Assembly: GCF_964340395.1 (NCBI RefSeq)
Contig: NC_135556.1
Location: 14,273,910 to 14,337,909, forward strand
Direction: 5' to 3'
DNA: 64,000 bases
DNA from: Glandiceps talaboti
Lineage: Eukaryota; Hemichordata; Enteropneusta; Spengelidae
Numbering within the stretch: position 1 is the first letter of the stretch; every line of letters starts with the position of its first letter. A program made the position numbers and the translations under genes. This document shows positions 21,417-64,000 of this stretch, piece by piece. Under the pieces are notes generated by a model. That model did not search any database. It was given only the letters and a program-made list of their open reading frames with translations, and had not been told where the DNA came from.

Positions 21417-22396
21417 AACATTTTCCATATTACGTTACTATGATTTTAATATGTAACCTCCATAAAATAATAATTTTGCCAACTTACATCATCTGAACAA
21501 CCCTATTTATTGTGACTGCATGGATGTATTAATATTTAATTCTCTAAGGATAGTATCTTTCCGAAGTAGGGCAATTTGTGATGTCTATATAACATGTAAT
21601 ATGTACAGTATCTCAACAGTATCGTATTTACTCTGTAACATAATTGAAAAATAAAAAATGTCAAAAAGAATTTCAGTGTTTGTACTTTCTATATGTGCAT
21701 ATTTGTTGTTACTACTACATGTATGTATATTTCATGTTTTCATAATATCCAAAGTTGACACATGGGCAGTAATGTGTATTTCACTTTGTATGACCTGTGA
21801 ATACGTAGGTTGAATATTCTGAAGTGAACTACTTGTTTATTGTGTGTGTTGCACTGTTTTGATACGCTGAACAAGGATTCTTGGGATATCGGAATACCCT
21901 CAAACCACTTCGTTTTATGCAAACATGATATCAAAGCAGTCGCTATGGCCCCCAGAAGCTCATTACTTGATCTCTAACTGACAACTACAGAAGCTCAACA
22001 ACATTAGAAGAGATGCAAAGCTGAAGATAGAGTTGAAGCCATGGATTATTAGATAGCGTGGTTGTTACCGATCACCGATCATATCTTGTTAAAATGCGTT
22101 AAGGAGACTAATTGCGTATAGCCAATGCAAGTGAAATATATACATTTTTTTTACAATGCACTCTTGATCAGTAAGCTAGGGTGTATGGTTTAACGATGCA
22201 TTGATTCCCTCAGTAAAAGGAATTTCTTCTTCTACTTGTAATATCATATGTAATACTTCGGTTATCTTAGGAAATAGGGTAGAAAGTTCTGACAACTAGG
22301 GAACCTGTGTAGTTAACAATTAAGCTATGTCTCTATTGAATGCATTTCTGTACAAGTACATGCATATTAACAACTTTCTCTATCGTTTGTCTGTAG

Positions 22397-22537
22397 GTTC
22401 TTTTTGGAGAAGGAAGAAGTCAAGAAACTAAATTCCTGTTTTTCTTCCTCTACCATCGGTTAACCTACGTGTTCCTAGCAAAGACACAGTAACTTCTACA
22501 GTATCTACAGCAACTCGTAATTCAGTACATTGTAGTC
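22397..22537 (+). other. WDR17: 5' UTR part of the WDR17 ATG exon
   Basis: The acceptor TTTGTCTGTAG ends at 22396 and is preceded by a pyrimidine tract. The exon then runs without an in-frame upstream ATG to the start codon at 22538. Confidence 0.6.
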
Positions 22538-63887
<41,350 letters not shown>

Positions 63888-63891
63888 GTGA

Positions 63892-63905
63892 GTTACCATA
63901 GCAAC
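63892..63905. promoter_or_regulatory. X-box-like motif beside a splice donor
   Basis: GTTACCATAGCAAC fits the RFX X-box consensus fully and starts four bases after the GT of the WDR17 exon 7 donor. Confidence 0.3.
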
Positions 63906-64000
63906 CATTTAGTTGATTCACTGATCAAATGTCAAATGGTGGTGGTGGTGCTTTATTTACCTGCACATTTGATAGGGTTTCACTTTATCACAGTTTAGTG

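Larger units (their letters stand above)
9507..22396 (+). other. WDR17: WDR17 intron 1 (5' UTR intron), 12.9 kb
   Basis: Non-coding stretch between the probable 5' UTR exon and the ATG exon. I see no reading frame with a family signature. Stretches not listed separately (roughly 9780-11400, 12450-13600, 14430-15400, 15760-16470, 16900-17490, 18470-18760, 18940-19730, 21420-22390) are AT-rich unique-looking DNA with occasional short foldbacks, for example AATAATTGTAGCTTTGTTTT near 10348 paired with its complement near 10470. Confidence 0.45.

Overview
This is animal nuclear DNA. It is AT-rich, and its genes are split by GT-AG introns with coding exons of 57-954 bp. It carries tRNA-derived SINEs, many small foldback DNA transposons (MITEs) and several minisatellites. 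The protein matches are to animal families (beta-tubulin, WDR17, Gemin8, an F-box/LRR protein). The repeat content would suit a marine invertebrate (deuterostome or lophotrochozoan), but I cannot name the species. I see no bacterial operon, CRISPR array, rRNA gene or intact free-standing tRNA gene.

Layout. Positions 1-966 (+) hold the C-terminal part of an F-box/LRR-type protein, most like FBXO39. Positions 5217-8922 (-) hold a complete four-exon GEMIN8 gene (274 aa), tail-to-tail with the first gene. About 8923-9506 is a compact head-to-head promoter interval, with GEMIN8 leaving on the minus strand and WDR17 on the plus strand. WDR17 then fills the rest of the window: a probable non-coding first exon ending at 9506, the ATG exon at 22397-22666, and six more coding exons from 55897 to 63887. 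The gene runs off the right edge. These seven coding exons give 486 residues, roughly the first third of the family's usual length.

The second WDR17 intron (22667-55896, 33 kb) contains a complete four-exon beta-tubulin gene on the opposite strand (CDS 43470-51283, 448 aa). It has the MREI autoregulatory N-terminus and an acidic C-terminal tail. This is a nested gene.

The rest is intron or intergenic DNA rich in repeats. I recognise at least ten MITE or foldback families, several with more than one copy here and several with visible target-site duplications (TA, TTAA, ATATG, TCCCA). There are also tRNA-derived SINEs (one with a clean AAAGAT duplication), one eroded non-LTR retrotransposon 3' end, five large minisatellites (33-, 35-, 40-, 47- and about 110-bp units) and many microsatellites. 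The most unusual items are an in-frame 69-bp tandem duplication of the GEMIN8 C-terminal coding segment lying just past its stop codon, four exact matches to the RFX X-box consensus, a 47-bp minisatellite whose units each form a hairpin and which starts with an inverted unit, and the nested tubulin gene. I did not find a convincing new multi-gene system; the novelty here is in gene architecture and repeats.
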